Shown: one piece after another, positions 60,801 to 63,929 of the stretch
Layout: each line of letters starts with the position of its first letter
How positions within the stretch are numbered: position 1 is the first letter of the stretch
Assembly (NCBI GenBank): GCA_944472135.2
Contig: OX235264.1
Coordinates: forward strand, 121,983,809 to 122,047,808
DNA: 64,000 bases
Reading direction: 5' to 3'
DNA from: Trichobilharzia regenti
Lineage: Eukaryota > Platyhelminthes > Trematoda > Strigeidida > Schistosomatidae
Translations under genes and position numbers: made by a program
Notes under the pieces: model-generated
Seen by the model: the letters and a program-made list of their open reading frames with translations, nothing else
What the model was told of the DNA's origin: nothing
Database searches by the model: none

Positions 60801-62775
60801 CCGAATTCCATGTGGCAAATAAATCAAGAAAAAAAGACAGTAACAAGGGATTCAAAAGCCTGCAATAAGCAGAAATGTGAGGAGGAAGGAAGAGCACTAA
60901 AAAAGAAAAGCATGATGGTTTATTGGATATGGGAAATCACAAAGAGTGAAACCACCTGCACCTCTGACAACGATTCCCAACCATATCATCAACTGTCTCT
61001 GGCCATTGGTTTTTAGATTTCCAAAGACCCCAACCAAGAAGCCTACACCTCCCTACGTGATTGATTTGAAATAACTGTTAAGGACTTCATGGACTGATTC
61101 CATGTTTGACAGTAATGTAAATGGAATTACACTCCACCACGACAGTGCCCATTGTATTCACTTTCAAATATCACACAGTGATGATGAAGTCTTAACAACT
61201 GGATGACGTTTCAGATACAATTTATTGCTCATAATAATATCAATTTACTCACATAGCTTTATAATTTTATCTCTTTCCGTCTTCCTCTTGCTGTTTGTTG
61301 TCACTTTCCATATCTCCAGTGAAGGTGCTGCTTCATTTCGATTGCATGTATGAGCTGTCGAATCGATAAGCGAAGTTTCAGAGATTTCATTGTTTCAGTA
61401 ACTGAACAGACTTCCTCTGTATGCAGAGTTCGGAATTTAACATGTGGATCACCGTCATTTATGTCGTTTGGAAAATGTTTAATTTATACTACTCTTTAGC
61501 AGGATTTCTGCGTGCTCTTTAGATGACTCTGAATTTAGTTTGATAGTTCTTTCGATCTCCAGAGTTGGTCAGATGTTCTAAGATAGAGGTTGGGGCAGTG
61601 AGGGGTGAGGAAATCCTTTTTCTACTTTGTAAAACCATGAGGATAAATGTTCGATGGTACGTCTGGATAGTAAACGCTGAGTACGCCAGACATACGCGGT
61701 TCCACAGAAGTAAGTGAGGGTAGAATTGGTAGCTTATCCTTCATGTTCACATGAGAATCATCAATCTTCTTTAGAGAGTGAGTGGAAGTTCACTTGAGGG
61801 ATAGTTTTTCAGTATTTACGACCATGCATCTCCATTGAATTCAAATAGATTCAAATAGAAAAATCTTTTAGGGTAAGGAAATGGATGAGGTTTCACTGGT
61901 GTACGCATCGTGGATTTTGTGGTGACGCTTTCAGAGTAGCCATTTTTAATGAGGACTCCTTTTAGATTGTTCACCTCCTCTTCCACAGAATCATATTTAT
62001 TAGGCTTTCCAACAAAATAATCATCATGGACTATTGTCAATCATTTAACCAACAGTGGAATTAGTTCACCAAGTATCAATATACACAGTCTGAGAAGGTA
62101 CAAATATTACACATGTCATGTACTTTATAATCAATATACAAACATGTAAATTAAGAGGAAAAAGTACACTGTGTAGAGAGCACCATTTTAACCGTAATCA
62201 TCATAATTAAAGTACAGAGCGAACTGTAAAAATATCATTAATAGGTATAATTAATTCTAGAAGCCTTTTTTCTGTGAGTTATTCAACCAATAGTAGCAAA
62301 GCAACCATTCATTCGTCAAGTAAACAACCAATCAGAATACAGTGTTTTGAGTACAAATTAAAAAAGTCGAATTCTGATTGGACAATAGATAAATAACCAA
62401 TCTAAAAATAGTAATAATGATGAAATAATTATACGGTTTTACGATTTCGTTCAAATAACTGATGAAATAATGACAATGAATAATTACAATAATAATAATA
62501 ATAACAATAATAATAAAACTCACTTCTTCTGCAGATCTTCGATAAACTCTTCCATCAGCATATTTGTAGTTCGTTACATTCCCGTCAGCATCAAAGCCTA
62601 ACAGCTCACGACTTAAACTGCTAGTACGACCTGACTGGACTTCATGTAAATGACGAAATAGATTTAATCGTGCTTTGCCACGTGCATTATCCAATTCCCC
62701 GTCTGTTAATACACCGATCAATGTCGACTTGCCTGAATCCATTCCACCGACTAAAGCTACGCACAGGTCAGGTGA
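23365..62775 (-). CDS. GTPBP2: GTPBP2-like GTPase gene, five 3' exons spanning 39.4 kb
   Basis: Gene-level entry. Exons on the minus strand are 62775-62524, 52530-52145, 48178-47722, 38318-37494 and 24171-23365, totalling 2727 nt (908 codons plus stop). Every junction has an AG acceptor and GT donor, and the phases agree (0, 0, 2, 0, 0). The visible product carries G1 (GGMDSGKST, residues 10-18), the SGRTSS segment (48-53), G3 DLAGH (97-101), G4 TKID (153-156) and G5-like SSVTG (228-232), then beta-barrel domains. The family is the GTPBP1/GTPBP2 branch of translational GTPases, related to eEF1A and, in vertebrates, linked to rescue of stalled ribosomes. The run [12 protein letters not shown] and the AEE motif before G3 favour GTPBP2 over GTPBP1. 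The N-terminal part before G1 is not in the window. Introns are 9993, 3966, 9403 and 13322 bp and packed with mobile elements. The family is secure; the exact paralogue is less so. Confidence 0.88.
24352..24548 (-). mobile_element. tRNA-derived SINE, type iii, with hammerhead-like motif
   Basis: On the minus strand the head GGTCCCAGTGGCTGAATGG and B box GGTTCGAATCCC are followed by the ribozyme-like segment and the tail ending near TGATATCAATCCGTGATCAA. The hammerhead core has changes (CCGATGA, GGATGAAA). Confidence 0.8.
24551..24683 (+). mobile_element. SINE type iii, 3' part
   Basis: Starts inside the ribozyme-like segment and abuts the preceding SINE head-on, giving an inverted pair. Confidence 0.7.
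24862..25046 (+). mobile_element. SINE type iii, full length, with hammerhead-like motif
   Basis: Head at 24864, B box GGTTCGAATCCC at about 24919-24930, ribozyme-like segment 24939-24987. Stem I GTACTG/CAGTAC pairs fully and stem III ACAG-CAG-CTGT is a triloop hairpin. The core reads CCGATGA in place of CTGANGA, so cleavage is unlikely. Confidence 0.8.
25056..25292 (-). mobile_element. SINE type ii
   Basis: The minus strand has the head GCGTCGGTGGTATAGCGG, B box GGGTTCGATCCC, and a tail ending CACTGGGGAACTTGAAGG. Confidence 0.8.
25325..25975 (+). mobile_element. PLE family B end, right arm
   Basis: Endonuclease tail near CTAGAGAAATCTAGATTAG and terminal arm with TGATATGATTATGAACA. Counterpart of 19240-19975. 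The part at 25325-25490 matches 11740-11900 inverted. Confidence 0.65.
26030..26309 (+). pseudogene. LINE family 2 fragment, right arm
   Basis: Plus-strand counterpart of 18953-19235. Ends in TAAGAACT, the TSD side of the Merlin copy. Confidence 0.7.
26310..27408 (-). mobile_element. Merlin DNA transposon, right-arm copy
   Basis: Same length (1099 bp) and insertion site as the left-arm copy. Flanks are TAAGAACT (26302-26309) and TAAGAACC (27409-27416). The minus-strand transposase is better preserved here: [20 protein letters not shown] in one frame (27035-26751) and [17 protein letters not shown] to [11 protein letters not shown] in another (26836-26384). A frameshift separates them. The left terminal bases are degraded. 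Confidence 0.88.
27409..27545 (+). pseudogene. LINE family 2 tail, right arm
   Basis: Reads the block around GAGACAATTGGTGATATGG, with a short GGCTGGCTGGCT expansion near 27475-27492 not seen in the left arm. Confidence 0.65.
28092..29660 (-). pseudogene. PLE RT C-terminus and endonuclease, interrupted by a LINE
   Basis: Minus strand. The piece 29641-29432 has [20 protein letters not shown] and LFNRARKIS, the RT thumb region. The piece 28565-28317 has [21 protein letters not shown] and [10 protein letters not shown], entering the GIY-YIG domain, with further decayed endonuclease to 28130. The two halves are separated by LINE sequence in the opposite orientation at 28566-29440. Confidence 0.75.
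28566..29440 (+). pseudogene. LINE family 1, 3' half, inserted in a PLE
   Basis: [13 protein letters not shown] carries the catalytic FADD of the RT palm (28600-28645). Later blocks are [13 protein letters not shown] sequence and [20 protein letters not shown] with WSQVK and NRTQWRRA (29270-29430), the C-terminal end. Stops and shifts are frequent. A close relative is at 54490-55450. Confidence 0.8.
29661..29900. other. PLE-end-like sequence
   Basis: GGTAGAGTGTAACTCCATTAT and TTTTGATAAATCACACA are shared with the PLE ends at 38890-38940 and 39910-39950. Confidence 0.5.
29880..30870. repeat. Outer right arm, inverted copy of 13780-15030
   Basis: It contains the PLE B region (30000-30580), the LINE 2 tail (30600-30705) and the LINE 1 tail end (30770-30870, TAGTAGTGGGTAATTGTTG). 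These lie in the same relative order, inverted, as at 13780-14840. The SINE and U6 found there are absent here. Confidence 0.75.
30240..30590 (-). mobile_element. PLE family B endonuclease fragment
   Basis: The minus strand matches 14336-14650 (for example CATTGCAGGGTATTTTGTAAA inverted). No open frame. Confidence 0.6.
30871..31234. other. Low-complexity region, no gene seen
   Basis: CA and CCA repeats (30898-30955), then purine-rich sequence (31080-31200). Confidence 0.5.
31235..31420 (-). mobile_element. SINE type iii, decayed
   Basis: The minus strand keeps CTGAAGAGTCCC of the ribozyme-like core, but the GAAA site reads AAAA (GGACAAAAG). Confidence 0.6.
31590..31770 (+). mobile_element. 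SINE type iii
   Basis: B box GGTTCGAATCCC, then ribozyme-like segment 31653-31698 with TTGAAGA in place of CTGAAGA; GGACGAAAC and the palindrome ACAGCTGT are intact. Confidence 0.75.
31845..31985 (+). mobile_element. SINE type iii, 3' part, decayed
   Basis: GAGTTCGATCCC, then CTGAAAAGTCCCAAGC and GGTTTTCAATGGTCGTCTAA mark the same family. Confidence 0.6.
32160..32930 (-). mobile_element. PLE family A 3' region with short inverted piece
   Basis: 32160-32740 follows 900-1460 in order and sense (GCCATAATAAACAGGGGGA, GTGCCTCGGCTATGCCCAGA). From about 32745 the sequence turns into the opposite orientation (compare 4790-4960). A fold-back remnant. Confidence 0.7.
32931..33465. other. No feature recognised
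   Basis: Unique within the window as far as I can see, AT-rich, no long open frame. Confidence 0.4.
33466..33648 (-). mobile_element. tRNA-derived SINE, type i
   Basis: Minus strand: GTCGGTGGCACAGTGGTTAG head, GGTTCGAGCCCACG B box, then the body ATATCTATGG, a hairpin with TTCCACAC and GTGTGGAA, and a tail ending AGCTGTAACC plus A run. Confidence 0.85.
33740..33804. repeat. (TA)n-(GA)n microsatellite
   Basis: TA units to about 33778 followed by GA units. Confidence 0.95.
34050..35430 (-). pseudogene. LINE family 2 RT and C-terminal end, decayed
   Basis: The minus-strand frame 35415-35071 has [34 protein letters not shown] and the catalytic LQYADDVV. The rest to 34050 matches the C-terminal and tail parts of the copy at 36046-37430 in broken frames. 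Confidence 0.8.
35431..35919. other. No feature recognised
   Basis: No domain or family found. Contains CTTACTTTGCCCTATACTG and other unassigned sequence. Confidence 0.35.
35920..36045 (+). pseudogene. LINE family 1 C-terminal scrap
   Basis: In broken frames it reads RPNDIA and the [15 protein letters not shown] type block of LINE family 1. Confidence 0.5.
36046..37430 (-). pseudogene. LINE family 2, best preserved copy, 3' half
   Basis: Minus strand. The frame 37340-36934 has [34 protein letters not shown], the catalytic LEYADDIVL and [13 protein letters not shown]. The next frame, 36925-36404, has [35 protein letters not shown] and [10 protein letters not shown]. The frame 36530-36237 ends with [15 protein letters not shown] and DMAQNRSQW. 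The noncoding tail ends in a CAGA repeat (TCTG on plus at 36062-36079). Three frames mean at least two shifts. It sits in intron 4, 64 bp from exon 4, in the gene's own orientation. Confidence 0.88.
37494..38318 (-). CDS. GTPBP2: GTPBP2-like exon with domains II/III and two low-complexity insertions
   Basis: The exon is 275 codons, phase 0 at both ends, with a pyrimidine-rich CTACAG acceptor at 38320-38319 and donor GTTTGT starting at 37493. Residues are numbered in the visible 908-residue product. Conserved blocks are [12 protein letters not shown] (366-377), the AGQLASM strand (about 389-395), KLRRGMILL (481-489) and then WTVKLRL to [13 protein letters not shown] (about 568-616), matching the RKGMVMVSP and VHVGNVRQTAVV blocks of GTPBP2. 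Between them are two low-complexity insertions: about 401-480 (poly-Asn, Gln, Asp) and 496-548 (almost all Ser, Leu, Pro). The corresponding loops in vertebrate GTPBP2 are short. The Ser-rich DNA also gives an open frame on the plus strand at 37762-37944, which is a shadow. Confidence 0.9.
38440..38650 (-). mobile_element. SINE type iii with intact hammerhead core
   Basis: Minus strand: head GTCCCAGTGGCTTAATGG, B box-like GTTCGAATCCCGG, then the ribozyme segment and the tail. The ribozyme is listed separately. Confidence 0.8.
38524..38569 (-). ncRNA. Minimal hammerhead ribozyme motif, core intact
   Basis: Stem I GTACTG pairs with CAGTAT at the far end. The core CTGAAGA fits CTGANGA. Stem II GTCC/GGAC has loop CAAACTA, then GAAA. 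Stem III ATAG/TTGT has no loop, and the C17 cleavage base precedes CAGTAT. Such tiny stem III hammerheads are known from schistosome SINEs and from PLEs and may act as dimers. Activity is inferred from base matches only. Confidence 0.7.
38860..39955. repeat. Inverted pair of PLE ends (fold-back)
   Basis: 38860-39400 and 39375-39955 are near reverse complements (GATAAGATTTTATTTTGATAA against its inverse, and ATGACGTTTCGAGCACAAAC likewise), joined almost without spacer. The right arm carries an extra 200-bp piece (39462-39666) that begins with an ATAAC repeat and matches 10790-10940 inverted. Confidence 0.85.
40030..40235 (+). mobile_element. SINE type iii with hammerhead motif
   Basis: Head at about 40046, ribozyme-like 40126-40172: CTGAAGA core, GTCC/GGAC stem II and GAAA intact, but stem III (ACAG against CTGC) and the cleavage triplet are altered. 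Confidence 0.75.
40240..41105 (+). mobile_element. PLE derivative: endonuclease between inverted arms (family B)
   Basis: Left arm 40240-40475, right arm 40855-41105 (inverse; both contain the TTTGTTCTCTCCTATTTGTC-type block). Between them the plus strand reads [19 protein letters not shown] and, in other frames, [20 protein letters not shown], parts of a PLE GIY-YIG endonuclease. No RT is present. Confidence 0.75.
41110..41215 (-). mobile_element. PLE family A 3' scrap
   Basis: AGAAGATTGACATATTGTGCAA and the following bases match 970-1060 in the same sense. Confidence 0.6.
41883..42070 (-). mobile_element. SM-alpha-like SINE with hammerhead motif
   Basis: Minus strand: tRNA-like head (GCCCAAGTGGTCTAGTGAAT, B box GGGTTCGAGCC), then the ribozyme domain. 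It resembles the schistosome SM-alpha family, named from memory of its hammerhead. Confidence 0.75.
41903..41955 (-). ncRNA. Hammerhead ribozyme remnant, SM-alpha type
   Basis: Stem I ATCCAG/CTGGAT, core ATGACGA (C3 changed to A), stem II GTCC/GGAC, GAAA, stem III ATGC/GCAT. The C3 change should abolish or cripple cleavage. Confidence 0.75.
42117..42197. repeat. Perfect 28-bp hairpin
   Basis: 42117-42144 and 42170-42197 are exact reverse complements with a 25-nt loop. It contains GAAGTGCTCGGTCTCAGG and its inverse. Confidence 0.95.
42915..43133 (+). pseudogene. GIY-YIG endonuclease fragment
   Basis: One open stretch reads [20 protein letters not shown], then [28 protein letters not shown] and a stop after NKQKT. 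It has the Cys pair, YIGRT and SEH of PLE endonucleases. It lacks an RT and a proper start, so it cannot act as an element by itself, though the domain core is unbroken. Confidence 0.8.
43629..43934. mobile_element. Solo LTR, family 1, shortened
   Basis: Ends ACCAGTACATAACA like the other copies and shares CATCGCAAACCTAGTGGTC, but the middle and first bases differ. The target duplication is unclear. Confidence 0.65.
44151..44555. other. Unassigned, moderately GC-rich
   Basis: It continues after the next LTR at 44901, so the LTR splits it. It may be part of an unrecognised retroelement. Confidence 0.3.
44556..44900 (-). mobile_element. Solo LTR, family 2
   Basis: TGTAACAAGAG to CTCACCACA, the inverse of TGTGGTGAGAGC...CTTGTTACA. 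Flanks GTAG and CTAG suggest a 4-bp target duplication with one change. Confidence 0.75.
44901..45532. other. Unassigned sequence between two inverted solo LTRs
   Basis: Open frames of 65 and 80 aa overlap in opposite directions; neither has a recognised domain. Confidence 0.3.
45533..45865 (+). mobile_element. Solo LTR, family 2
   Basis: TGTGGTGAGAGC to CTTGTTACA with TATAAATA near 45800 and AATAAA near 45824. No clear target duplication. Confidence 0.8.
45866..46350. other. Unassigned sequence
   Basis: No family or domain recognised. A 78-aa frame on the minus strand is unsupported. Confidence 0.3.
46351..46525 (-). mobile_element. tRNA-derived SINE, type iv
   Basis: Minus strand: GATAACGTCTCTGACTGCAG head, ACGGGTTCGAATTTC B box, then TTCCTTCAAGGTTGCAGG and GCCTCCAGCC. 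Related to 51160-51300 and 51353-51515. Confidence 0.7.
46526..47510 (-). pseudogene. LINE family 2 C-terminal end and tail
   Basis: The minus strand follows 36046-36990 in order (GTAACACATGTCCTAACCATC block at 47000, tail with GTTTTCGACATAG at 46540). Frames are broken throughout. Confidence 0.75.
47511..47721. other. Intron 3 end beside exon 3
   Basis: AT-rich with GCTAGCTAGCTA near 47640. No feature beyond the donor. Confidence 0.4.
47722..48178 (-). CDS. GTPBP2: GTPBP2-like exon with G5 region and start of domain II
   Basis: The exon is 457 nt; one base completes the split lysine, then 152 codons follow. The acceptor is a poly-T tract plus AACAG and the donor is GTAAGT starting at 47721. 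It encodes [17 protein letters not shown] (the G5-like SxxxG loop and the following helix of the G domain). A linker of about 80 residues, rich in Gln, Asn and Ser, comes next. Then a domain II strand set follows, with QIPGV in the place of the VPEVG of GTPBP2 and ending in LGPDH. The linker is longer than in vertebrate family members. No frame damage is seen. Confidence 0.9.
48290..49375 (+). pseudogene. LINE family 1, 3' half, with SINE insertion
   Basis: Blocks are [20 protein letters not shown] (RT palm to thumb, 48330-48400), EVTSFTH-type strand (48495), then after the SINE at 48817-49005 the C-terminal end with [13 protein letters not shown] and [11 protein letters not shown] (49100-49250). 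The tail TTGAAGCCCTATGTTCCAC is at 49321-49339. Confidence 0.78.
48817..49005 (-). mobile_element. SINE type i, inside LINE
   Basis: Minus strand: head near GTCACAGCGGTTAGGACTC, B box GGGGTTCGACTCC, hairpin TTCCATAC/GTGTAGAA, and tail with an A-rich end. It divides the LINE sequence. Confidence 0.8.
49376..49980. other. Gene-free intron 2 sequence
   Basis: ACA repeats near 49555-49570 and CA repeats near 49669-49685 and 49743-49760. No domain found. Confidence 0.45.
49981..50170 (-). mobile_element. SINE type iii
   Basis: Minus strand: GGTCCCAGTGAGTGGCTGAA head (with a GTGA repeat), ribozyme-like core decayed (CAATTATTCCC, CCGATGAAAC), tail ends near TGATATCAATCCGTGATCAA. Confidence 0.7.
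50361..50550 (+). mobile_element. SINE type i, inserted in a SINE type iii tail
   Basis: GCGTCGGTGGCACAGTGGTC follows directly after GATATCAATCCGT, the tail of a type iii SINE (50310-50360). Ends AAGCTGTAATCAAAATC. Confidence 0.8.
50551..51150. other. Unassigned, repeat-like
   Basis: AGCACTTCAGTTCAATCAATC resembles the flank of the SM-alpha-like SINEs. CTCTGAGCTGGAT occurs twice (50659 and 50953). Confidence 0.3.
51160..51300 (-). mobile_element. SINE type iv, minus copy
   Basis: GATTCGAACCCGCGGGCTGC is the inverted B-box side. Body GGTTGCAGATACGCC inverted near 51250. Confidence 0.65.
51353..51515 (+). mobile_element. SINE type iv, plus copy
   Basis: TATCTCAGTGGTAACGTCTC head, GAGTTCGGATCTC B box, TTCCTTCAAGGTTGCAG body. 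Pairs head to head with the copy at 51160. Confidence 0.7.
51516..52144. other. Unassigned intron 2 sequence
   Basis: Two opposing small frames (79 and 65 aa) without recognised domains. A CAAT repeat occurs near 52100. Confidence 0.3.
52145..52530 (-). CDS. GTPBP2: GTPBP2-like exon with G3 and G4 motifs
   Basis: The exon is 386 nt, entering in phase 0 and leaving two bases of a split lysine codon that exon 3 completes. The acceptor is TTATTATTAAG and the donor GTAATT begins at 52144. It encodes ITLIDLAGH (switch II, DxxG), a hydrophobic strand (ILVISA) and VVLTKID, the family's form of the base-recognition motif. The stretch after TKID is longer and less conserved than in vertebrate relatives and ends rich in Asn and Ser. 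The joined reading [20 protein letters not shown] lines up without gaps with the GTPBP2 pattern of AEE, about nine residues, then DLAGH, which confirms the exon 1-2 junction. Confidence 0.92.
52683..52890 (-). mobile_element. SINE type iii, decayed
   Basis: Minus strand: GTCCTAGTGAGTGGCTGAAT head, GTTTTAACCCC B box and ribozyme remains. A G run at 52737-52747 interrupts it. Confidence 0.65.
53035..53250 (+). mobile_element. SINE type iii
   Basis: GGGTCCCAGTGACTGAATGG head, GTTCGAACCCC B box, ribozyme-like segment with TCGATGATTCCCAAGC and GGATAAAAC; core damaged. Confidence 0.7.
53340..53533 (-). mobile_element. SINE type i
   Basis: Minus strand: GCGTTGATGGCACAGCGG head, GAGTTCGATTCTC B box, hairpin and tail with AGCTGTAATC. 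Confidence 0.78.
53545..54190 (-). pseudogene. PLE endonuclease fragment, another family
   Basis: The minus-strand frame 54178-53978 has [15 protein letters not shown], then [16 protein letters not shown] and EEHLFDY, the start of a GIY-YIG domain. The catalytic-region YIGxT is altered to DKHLEK. The rest is noncoding. Confidence 0.65.
54270..54400 (+). mobile_element. SINE type iii, 3' part
   Basis: CCGATGAAGAGTCACAAAC, GGACGAAACAGCTGT and CTAAATTGATGAATGATATC follow the family order. Confidence 0.6.
54490..55450 (+). pseudogene. LINE family 1, 3' half
   Basis: [13 protein letters not shown] with the catalytic FADD (54560-54600), then closely follows 28600-29430, for example GCATCCAAAGAAGATAGG against GCATCCAGAGAAGATAAG. 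C-terminal block KGKRRVGR near 55260. Tail CTGAAGCCTTATGTTCC at 55403-55419. Frames are broken. Confidence 0.8.
55451..55834. other. No feature recognised
   Basis: AT-rich intron 1 sequence; short TAG repeats near 55688. Confidence 0.4.
55835..56195 (-). mobile_element. Solo LTR, family 2, diverged
   Basis: TGTAAATGACAGAAGGC to CTCTAACCACA. Contains the inverse TATAAATA (near 55898). No clear target duplication. Confidence 0.7.
56219..56524 (-). mobile_element. Solo LTR, family 2
   Basis: TGTAACAACAGAAGAC to CTCACCACA, flanked by the 4-bp direct repeat AAGA (56215-56218, 56525-56528). Confidence 0.85.
56529..57520 (+). pseudogene. PLE family B RT remnant, endonuclease and 3' end
   Basis: [12 protein letters not shown] (56730-56770) precedes an [16 protein letters not shown] block near 56830. 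Then come [10 protein letters not shown] (56968), VAFKSTNSL and [11 protein letters not shown] (57090-57140), the entry to a GIY-YIG domain, and SEHKK-like residues. The noncoding end with ATGACTCAATGCAAATACC is at 57434. Frames are broken. Confidence 0.68.
57521..58080. mobile_element. PLE end and a second RT scrap
   Basis: 57521-57660 continues the PLE B 3' noncoding sequence. 57720-57940 repeats the RT-end segment ([40 protein letters not shown]) seen at 56620-56870. Confidence 0.5.
58081..58290 (+). other. Possible LTR 3' part
   Basis: CACAATAAAAGTTGTTG followed about 90 bp later by GTTGACTACA and GTGCCAGAACTGG looks like an R-U5 end. No 5' end or second copy found, so this is a guess. 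Confidence 0.25.
58652..58893 (+). mobile_element. SINE type ii, full length
   Basis: Head GTGCGTCGGTGGCAGAGTGG, B-box-like GGGTACGATCCC, body CTTTACCTCGCTACG, tail TTGAAGCCCTATGTTCCACT (58850-58869). The tail matches the 3' end of LINE family 1. Confidence 0.85.
59041..59395. mobile_element. Two SM-alpha-like SINE pieces, inverted
   Basis: 59041-59115 (minus) holds a hammerhead remnant with GGATGACGAG and GACGAGAT in place of GACGAAAT. 59195-59395 (plus) has a head TTGCACAAGAAACAGG, B-box GGTTCAAGTTTC and a second remnant with CAGATGATGAAACC. Both ribozymes are damaged. Confidence 0.6.
59480..59650 (+). mobile_element. SINE type ii, decayed
   Basis: GATTCGATTCCCCGCGG as B box and GGAAGGTTGGGGCGTGAGGC body match type ii. 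Confidence 0.5.
59838..59920 (+). mobile_element. tRNA-like SINE head
   Basis: CTAGCTCATTGGATTAAGC with GGTTCGACACCCGG further on resemble A and B boxes. No mature tRNA fold was worked out. Confidence 0.35.
59950..60745 (+). pseudogene. LINE family 2 C-terminal end and tail
   Basis: Plus-strand order matches the copy at 36046-36900 reversed: CATGAAAAGCC, GTGTCAGTCGAGTGCTAGG, GGTTGGAAAAGAG, GGCTCAAAATCGTCG, and the tail with GTGCAAAGTTCTATG. Frames are broken. Confidence 0.7.
60750..61105 (-). pseudogene. LINE family 2 tail, opposite orientation
   Basis: The inverse of the tail region (TCACAAAGAGTGAA, CCTACACCTCCCTACGTG). Faces the copy at 59950-60745 tail to tail. Confidence 0.6.
61130..62050 (-). 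pseudogene. PLE RT C-terminus and endonuclease (family D)
   Basis: The minus-strand frame 62040-61816 has [17 protein letters not shown] and [18 protein letters not shown], the end of the RT. Broken frames follow with a [15 protein letters not shown] GIY-YIG start near 61710-61680 and a noncoding arm (61130-61260). The first catalytic Tyr-Ile-Gly reads Tyr-Val-Trp. Confidence 0.65.
62051..62523. other. Intron 1 sequence next to the P-loop exon
   Basis: AT-rich with an AAT/AAC repeat at 62489-62517. The sequence AACCAATCAGAATACAG near 62327 is unassigned. Confidence 0.4.
62524..62775 (-). CDS. GTPBP2: GTPBP2-like exon with P-loop (first visible exon)
   Basis: Eighty-four codons, phase 0 at both ends. 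The acceptor AG lies at 62777-62776 after a T/G-rich tract, and the donor GTGAGT starts at 62523. The exon holds the P-loop with the Lys-Ser-Thr that binds nucleotide phosphates, then GELDN, the [12 protein letters not shown] helix and SGRTSS, which should contain the switch I threonine. It ends in AEE, exactly where GTPBP2 proteins have the same residues before the switch II strand. The N-terminal domain expected before the P-loop must come from exons to the right of the window; none was recognised between 62776 and 64000. An open frame continuing past the donor into the intron is read-through, not gene. Confidence 0.92.
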
Positions 62776-62887
62776 CTAGACAACACACAACAATACAAAA
62801 GGAGGAAAGTGTTTAGTGAAAAAAGAGATGAAGATATAAAGAAATCATATTTTATCCTTCATATACACACGCTCACACAACGAAAAT

Positions 62888-63060
62888 AAATTATGGTCAC
62901 AAATTGACTTCAGTTAGAGGACCGTCGGATGATTGGTTAGTCCTTCTTTGTGACTTTTCAACGGTACGCGTGCATGAGCTGATAAGGGTTGGAACTCAGA
63001 GCCTCCAGGTCACAAAGTGAGCTCATATGCCATCCAGCTCATGAGACGAAATCCAAAGTA
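62888..63060 (-). mobile_element. SINE type iii, decayed
   Basis: Minus strand: CATGAGCTGGATGGCATATG head and a body with GACCTGGAGG. Only faint ribozyme traces. Confidence 0.5.
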
Positions 63061-63169
63061 GTATCCTTTCTGACTTTAGACACTTCAAGACGTTTTGCGC
63101 CACAGCCAGCCAATACCACCTGTCAGTATCTGTTCTCACGCGCACCTTGATACATCCCTCTGATTCCTG

Positions 63170-63285
63170 TTGAAATCATTGGCGCATACTGATGAAGAGT
63201 AACAAACAGGGACGAAACAACTGTGTTGTACCCTCTGGTAACCAATAGTTCTATCTAACTCAAGTCAATTCGTGATCAAAACTTA
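63170..63285 (+). mobile_element. SINE type iii, 3' part with hammerhead-like motif
   Basis: ACTGATGAAGAGTAACAAAC, GGGACGAAACAACTGTG and a TCAATTCGTGATCAAAAC tail. Stem II is damaged. Confidence 0.55.
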
Positions 63286-63639
63286 GATCGATCAAATACC
63301 TGCAGATCACTTGAGATTTAATTGACGAATATATACATTAGCGTGAAAATACTTTGTTAATTCTGTTATTTTTCCTTATTCCTCCACTTCTACTCTTTCC
63401 TGAGACTATTTAAGAAAGACTTTGTGATACCGCGAAGGGAATTCAAAACTGCGAGTGAATTGTCACTAAGCTAACTCGTTAAAACTGTTGTAGATAGAAT
63501 CATGATGTAATTACTCAAAAACTTGGCGAATACCATCTTGTCAGACTCTGAGAATCCTCCTTCTACACAACTCTCTCCTTGTTACTCAACAGGTAGAACT
63601 TGAAACAATTATAACAGACTTTATGCTCAGACAACTATT
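63286..63639. other. No feature recognised
   Basis: No exon of the GTPBP2-like gene was found here. No open frame of note. Confidence 0.4.
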
Positions 63640-63826
63640 TTTTTTTTTATTTACAGCTTAATTCCACACTGTATTTTTGGTACAAGTATGGAATTTTCAG
63701 CATGGATATCGGTAGCCCAAATTTTACAGGCCGACCATAGATATCAGGTGTGCGCCGGCGTGGGCTCGAACCCCGGACCATGTGCATGGTCGGTGAGAGT
63801 CCTAACCACTGTGCCACCGACGCACA
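63640..63826 (-). mobile_element. SINE type i, near full length
   Basis: Minus strand: GTGCGTCGGTGGCACAGTGG, GGGGTTCGAGCCCACG, body and hairpin, tail AGCTGTAAAT plus A run. It is the cleanest type i copy here. Confidence 0.85.
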
Positions 63827-63929
63827 CTAAATATTATAACAACTCTACGATGTCTTATTTATGTAGTGAGAAAATTGTTAGGCGATAAGCTACCCACTTA
63901 GTGGGAAACACTCAGTAAGTGGCGCTTTT

